Source of the DNA: Chthoniobacter flavus
Lineage (GTDB): Bacteria > Verrucomicrobiota > Verrucomicrobiia > Chthoniobacterales > Terrimicrobiaceae
DNA length: 7,692 bases
Direction: 5' to 3'
Assembly (NCBI GenBank): GCA_945863785.1
Contig: CAMBAQ010000089.1
Span: 1-7,692 of the forward strand
Of this stretch, positions 6,833-7,692 are shown piece after piece. Under the pieces are notes generated by a model. The model was not told the DNA's origin and ran no database searches. It was given only the letters and a program-made list of their open reading frames with translations. The position numbers were made by a program, and so were the translations under genes. Numbering within the stretch: the first letter of the stretch is position 1; the number at the start of each line of letters is the position of its first letter.

Positions 6833-7166
6833 AATGCGCTTGTTCCTAGCCAAAAAGGGCCATTACCACTCGGATTTTCGCCGCCCAACCGTCTACTACG
6901 GCTGACTAATTAAGCTAATTATTTTGCTGAGCTTGACTATGGCCGATCCCTGAACTGCCTGCCCCAATTATGACTTAAACGTAACATTGCGGGGGTAGAG
7001 ATTTCCTAGAACTAGCCGCAAAGTTCATTCATGTCAACAAGCTCTCTCGAAATCCCTTCGCTCGTAGAGCAAGCATTTACGCGACTTTACAGGCTTTTGA
7101 CTTTCTCTCAGCGCATACCAGAATTTTTTTTAAGGAGTAGAATATTCCGAAACTCTTTAGGAGAAT
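6833..7166. other. Gene-poor segment; short repeats only
   Basis: I find no credible gene in these 334 bases. Visible structure is limited to TAATTA-AGC-TAATTA (6907-6921), a near-palindrome, and the inverted pair TTGCGG (6987-6992)/CCGCAA (7016-7021), which could fold as a 6-bp stem with a 23-base loop. An ATG frame at 7031-7369 has no Shine-Dalgarno sequence and no recognisable protein character. Plus-strand frame 1 is open without an ATG up to a stop at 7138-7140. The segment is visibly AT-richer than the block to its left. It may hold the promoter region of the right-end genes, remnants of a decayed gene, or a small RNA. Confidence 0.4.
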
Positions 7167-7355
7167 TTGCTGCGAATCACTCGTTTTGTACTGGTTCTAT
7201 TAGTCATCATTTGGGGTTCCTGCGTTTCCCTCTCACGTCTTCTCAGTCGGCCTGCAAATCGGCTTGTGACTCCACAAAAAATCGGCCCGCGGCCAGCGGT
7301 CCATCTTCCCCAGAAGCTGCCGGTCTATCCAAGATTTCGCTCCCTATTCAAGTGA
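7167..7355 (+). CDS. Possible small membrane-anchored or lipoprotein-like protein
   Basis: This 62-codon frame opens with TTG at 7167 (or CTG at 7170) just after AGGAG (7159-7163), the best Shine-Dalgarno sequence in the window. The peptide begins LRITRFVLVLLVIIWGSC: two arginines, an unbroken hydrophobic run and a Cys, like a signal or anchor sequence. WGSC is only a loose lipobox because position -3 is Trp. The remainder is basic and proline-rich (Pro at about every fifth residue in the last 30) with no family I recognise. Against it are the lack of ATG, the short length and overlap with another open frame (7031-7369). It could equally be noncoding or the remains of a larger gene. The next gene at 7471 also begins with an export signal. 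Confidence 0.3.
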   Translation: MLRITRFVLVLLVIIWGSCVSLSRLLSRPANRLVTPQKIGPRPAVHLPQKLPVYPRFRSLFK

Positions 7356-7470
7356 ATCGCACGAACTAAAAAACCTAATTGAAACGCTGTATGGCGACAT
7401 CGAAAACCAACTTTTTAAGACAGAATTCACAGATTTCCAAACTGGAAAATTAGAAAACCAAAAAACCAAA

Positions 7471-7692
7471 ATGAAAAAAACCACTGCATTAATACCATCG
7501 CTTATATTGTTCATTTTTTGTTGGACTTTAACGCTCCACTCTCAATCTGATCCGCCTGAACTTCAGAAAGTTAATGCTCAACTCAAAGCTGAGAATGACT
7601 CCCTTAAGCAAGAAATTCAAAATCTTCGAAAGCTTCTTGCAACAGGTAGCACATCTCCTATTGAAACGAAAACGGAGCCCAAAATCTCACCG
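7471..7692 (+). CDS. Exported coiled-coil protein of unknown function, N-terminal part (runs off right edge)
   Basis: Seventy-four codons are visible from ATG 7471 and remain open at the window edge. MKKTTALIPSLILFIFCWTL gives a basic n-region and hydrophobic core; cleavage near LHS-Q (residues 22-25) is plausible, and Cys17 lies inside the core rather than in a lipobox. After it, residues 31-57 form a perfect four-heptad leucine pattern with Leu31, Leu38, Leu45 and Leu52, plus Val34 and Ile49: LQKVNAQ, LKAENDS, LKQEIQN, LRKLLAT. This should form a coiled coil, probably an oligomer in the periplasm. A Thr/Ser/Pro/Lys-rich linker begins near residue 58. I do not recognise the family. No strong Shine-Dalgarno sequence is present; upstream bases are A-rich. 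The same frame is open back to 7270 with no ATG, so a longer protein from a non-ATG start cannot be excluded. Codon use is AT-rich, unlike leuA and copA. Confidence 0.7.
   Translation, partial: MKKTTALIPSLILFIFCWTLTLHSQSDPPELQKVNAQLKAENDSLKQEIQNLRKLLATGSTSPIETKTEPKISP

Noticed and set aside
6987..7021. TTGCGG...CCGCAA inverted repeat as a riboswitch or small RNA
   Set aside because: A single 6-bp stem with a 23-base loop is too little to support an RNA class; no conserved aptamer core is visible.
7031..7369. 112-codon ATG frame in the AT-rich segment
   Set aside because: It has no Shine-Dalgarno sequence, no recognisable motif and Ser/Arg-rich random-looking composition, and it overlaps the better-signalled ORF at 7167; coding cannot be fully excluded.

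Overview
The window is about 7.7 kb of bacterial chromosome. It carries five complete confidently called genes, one gene cut at each edge, and a gene-poor, AT-richer right end. The genes are housekeeping or stress genes from a Gram-negative-type bacterium, since one enzyme carries an export signal. Coding DNA from position 1 to about 6700 is clearly GC-rich. The last 300 bases are only about 38% G+C by hand count. The long-form LeuA, the exported MsrA, the unusual small Gre-like protein and the general lack of Shine-Dalgarno sequences would fit the Verrucomicrobia/PVC area. That placement is an impression from family resemblance and is not proven here.

Left block (minus strand, 1-2137). Reading right to left, msrA encodes an exported peptide methionine sulfoxide reductase. 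Next comes a saccharopine dehydrogenase-family oxidoreductase (193-1419). Only 3 bases later an aldehyde dehydrogenase begins and runs off the left edge (1-189). The tight coupling of the last two suggests a two-step pathway in amino-acid (lysine/aminoadipate-type) or polyamine metabolism.

Centre (plus strand, 2272-6707). A copper-type P1B ATPase is transcribed divergently from msrA across a 134-base gap. It has a short Cys-rich N-terminus and a heavy-metal-binding finger in place of HMA domains. A long-form 2-isopropylmalate synthase (leuA) follows, then, 51 bases later, a small GreA/GreB-like protein. A good intrinsic terminator at 6798-6832 closes this block. A perfect 7-bp hairpin and a promoter-like sequence lie between copA and leuA.

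Right end (6833-7692). No convincing gene is visible until 7471, apart from a small candidate membrane or lipoprotein ORF at 7167-7355 that has the only good Shine-Dalgarno sequence I saw in the window. At 7471 a gene starts with a signal peptide and a perfect four-heptad leucine repeat, and it runs off the right edge.

I found no CRISPR array, rRNA, tRNA, insertion sequence or obvious defence system. The main second-look items are the SD-less starts of msrA and leuA, with -10-like boxes 7-8 bases before the ATG (possible leaderless mRNAs), the variant metal finger of the Cu-ATPase, the Gre-like protein next to leuA, and the composition shift with unexplained open frames at the right end.
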